6,556 bases of DNA from Candidatus Aminicenantota bacterium (GTDB taxonomy: Bacteria; Acidobacteriota; Aminicenantia; UBA2199), in NCBI GenBank assembly GCA_024644125.1, contig JAHELQ010000315.1, positions 1-6,556 of the forward strand, read 5' to 3'. Below, piece after piece: positions 4,649-6,556 of this stretch (within the stretch, counting starts at the first letter, position 1; each line of letters starts with the position of its first letter). Made by a program: the position numbers and the translations under genes. The notes below the pieces were generated by a model. That model did not search any database. It was not told the origin of the DNA and was given only the letters and a program-made list of their open reading frames with translations.

Positions 4649-6556
4649 ATGGCTAAATTAAAAACCACAATAATATTCGGATGCTTGATGCTGGCGCTTT
4701 TGGCGCCAGCCTTCGCCGACGGTTTCATCATTATCCCCCGGCCGCCCAGCCCCCATCCGCAACCCCACTTTCATCCCTTCCCACTGGAGGTGAAATACCA
4801 CCATGTGGATGTGACTATCGACGACCGCATCGCTATCACCAACATCGACCAGGAATTCTACAACCCCACCCGGTTCAATTTGGAAGGTTACTATCTGTTT
4901 CCTATTCCCAGGCACGCGGTCATCAAAAAATTCAGCATGTACATCGACGGCAAGGAAACGCCGGCGGAATTGCTGGACGCAAAAAAAGCGAGGCAAATCT
5001 ACGAAGATATCGTGCGCCGGATGCGGGACCCGGCTCTGTTGGAATACAGTGAGACCGGCGTGTTCAAAGTAAGGATCTTCCCCATCGAGCCGAACTCCAC
5101 CAAGCGGGTGAAGATCTCCTATAACCAGGTATTGGACAAGGACAATCACACAATCGAGTACATCTATCCTCTGAATACCGAAAAATTCTCGGCAAAACCA
5201 TTGAAAGACGTCAGTATCAACGTGGATGTGAAGGCGGCGGAAGAAATCCGCAATATCTATTGTCCCACCCATAAGGTCGAAGTGGCGCGCAAAGGGAAAA
5301 ACCGTGCTGTCGTAGGCTACGAAGAGCGCGATGTCCGCCCGGACATCGATTTTAAACTCTATTATTCACTGAGCAAAGAAGAGATGGGAATCTCGCTTTT
5401 GACATACAATCAAAAATCCGACGATGGATACTTCTTCCTGGGCTTGAGCCCCGGAATCGGCAACGGGGAAAAAACAGTCGAAAAGGACATCGCCTTTGTG
5501 CTGGACGTCTCCGGAAGTATGGCCGGCAAAAAAATGGACCAGGCGAAAAAAGCCCTGCGCTTCTGCGTCGAAAACCTCAACCGCGGAGACCGCTTCGATA
5601 TCATCCGCTTCTCCACCGAAGCCGAAGCTCTGTTCGAGCGTTTGTCGCCCGCCGATAAAAACAATCTCGACCGCGCCCGTGAATTCATCGACGGCCTTCA
5701 AGCCATTGGCGGCACCAATATCGAAGAGGCGCTGTCGCTGGCGTTGGCAATGAAAAAACAGGCGGGCAGACCCTATATGATCATATTTTTGACGGACGGT
5801 AAACCCACCATCGGCGAAACCCAGGAAGAACCCCTGCTGGCATTCATCAAAAAAGCCAATCCAGCGCAAACCCGCATCTTCACCTTCGGCATCGGCAACG
5901 AAATCAACACCCACCTGCTGGATAAAATTAGCGAGTTAACTCGCTCGGTCCGAACTTACATCACACCCGAGGAAGACATCGAGATCAAGGTCTCAAATTT
6001 CTATACCAAAGTCCAATCTCCGGTGTTGACCGATTTGAACATCATCTATCCCGGCGGCGTGCGCGTGTCTAAAGTATATCCCCGCCAATTACCGGATTTG
6101 TTCAGAGGATCGACTCTGACGTTGCTGGGCCGCTATAAGGGCGATTTGAGCGGCGCCATCATTTTGGAAGGGATGCAAGGCGACCGGAAGAAGCGATTCC
6201 AATTCGCGATTTCTTCAACCGGTGACGGGAAAAACGATTTTCTCTCGCCGTTATGGGCGGCGCGCAGGGTAGGTTATTTGCTGGATCAAATCCGGCTGCA
6301 CGGTGAAAGCAAGGAATTGGTGGATGAAATCACCGAATTGGCGCGCGCGCACGGCATCATCACCCCCTACACCAGCTACTTGATCGTGGAGGATGAAAAA
6401 GCGCGTGTGGCCCGGCGGGAAATCGATCCCAGCGCCCAGACCATCGGCCGGGTTGCCGATCAGGACCGCGCGTTCGAGAAGAGCAATGAATCCGAATTCG
6501 CCGGAATGTCAAAAAAGTCCGGCGCCCCCAGCGTTCGTTCCAGTGAAGAGATCCAA
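4649..6556 (+). CDS. exported VIT and VWA domain protein, 3' end outside the window
   Basis: My translation from the ATG gives 636 codons without a stop to the window edge. Signal peptide 1-23 (MAKLKTT, hydrophobic core, AFA before DG). Next comes a short Pro/His-rich stretch (30-45). A VIT domain spans about 46-175 (EGYYLFPIP, DAKKARQIYEDIVRRMRDPALLE in two parts at 110-132, and FPIEPNSTKRVKISY at 144-158), followed by a linking beta-rich part with ERDVRPDIDF (226-235). The VWA domain spans about 278-450: MIDAS DVSGSM at 286-291, T356 in GGTN, and D383 in LTDG, so the metal site is complete. The C-terminal region has LWAARRVGYLLDQI (535-548) and ITPYTSYLIVED (571-582), typical of bacterial inter-alpha-trypsin-inhibitor heavy-chain-like proteins, then a hydrophilic tail. 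In bacteria the role of this family is not settled; extracytoplasmic protein binding is assumed. It pairs with the VWA gene upstream. Confidence 0.93.
   Translation, partial: MAKLKTTIIFGCLMLALLAPAFADGFIIIPRPPSPHPQPHFHPFPLEVKYHHVDVTIDDRIAITNIDQEFYNPTRFNLEGYYLFPIPRHAVIKKFSMYIDGKETPAELLDAKKARQIYEDIVRRMRDPALLEYSETGVFKVRIFPIEPNSTKRVKISYNQVLDKDNHTIEYIYPLNTEKFSAKPLKDVSINVDVKAAEEIRNIYCPTHKVEVARKGKNRAVVGYEERDVRPDIDFKLYYSLSKEEMGISLLTYNQKSDDGYFFLGLSPGIGNGEKTVEKDIAFVLDVSGSMAGKKMDQAKKALRFCVENLNRGDRFDIIRFSTEAEALFERLSPADKNNLDRAREFIDGLQAIGGTNIEEALSLALAMKKQAGRPYMIIFLTDGKPTIGETQEEPLLAFIKKANPAQTRIFTFGIGNEINTHLLDKISELTRSVRTYITPEEDIEIKVSNFYTKVQSPVLTDLNIIYPGGVRVSKVYPRQLPDLFRGSTLTLLGRYKGDLSGAIILEGMQGDRKKRFQFAISSTGDGKNDFLSPLWAARRVGYLLDQIRLHGESKELVDEITELARAHGIITPYTSYLIVEDEKARVARREIDPSAQTIGRVADQDRAFEKSNESEFAGMSKKSGAPSVRSSEEIQ

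Noticed and set aside
4658..5272. 204-codon minus-strand frame opposite the VIT domain
   Set aside because: Antisense shadow of the VIT-VWA gene, which has a complete set of motifs on the plus strand.
5366..5914. 182-codon minus-strand frame opposite the VWA domain
   Set aside because: Antisense shadow; the plus strand encodes DVSGSM, GGTN and LTDG in frame here.

Overview
The window looks like chromosomal DNA of moderate GC from an uncultured diderm bacterium. The gene styles are a secreted TPR/TlpA-type thioredoxin, secreted VWA and VIT-VWA proteins, and small GG-leader peptides whose leader carries an LxLNKKTIxxLN motif. Such leaders are known mainly from Bacteroidota, and I recall similar small proteins from Aminicenantes-like genomes. 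That placement is an inference from style, not from a marker gene.

Layout. Positions 1-1277 (+) hold the 3' part of an M23 (LytM-type) zinc peptidase gene, followed by an exodeoxyribonuclease III-family gene that overlaps its stop codon (ATGA). From 1357 to 1767 on the minus strand lie two tandem small genes for 65- and 66-residue cysteine-rich peptides. They share an almost identical leader ending in Gly-Gly and cores with exactly the same six-cysteine spacing, so they are probable RiPP (ribosomally made, post-translationally modified peptide) precursors. They have strong Shine-Dalgarno sites and a near-consensus sigma-70-type promoter whose -35 box lies in a perfect palindrome. Further upstream on the same strand (1988-3163) is an exported TlpA/ResA-like thioredoxin with an N-terminal helical-repeat region. 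A 314-bp divergent intergenic region with a GC-rich hairpin separates it from a plus-strand pair: a VWA-domain protein (3478-4611) and a VIT+VWA protein (from 4649, running off the right edge with 636 codons present).

Working together. The peptidase and nuclease genes are translationally coupled but functionally unrelated. The two VWA genes look like an operon for an exported or periplasmic MIDAS-protein system. The most unusual part is the tandem peptide pair: the leader DNA is 53/54 identical between copies, while the cores have diverged to 22/35 identical residues with every cysteine kept. No modifying enzyme or transporter gene is inside the window, so how the peptides mature is open. The adjacent exported CPPC thioredoxin is the only thiol-active gene nearby.
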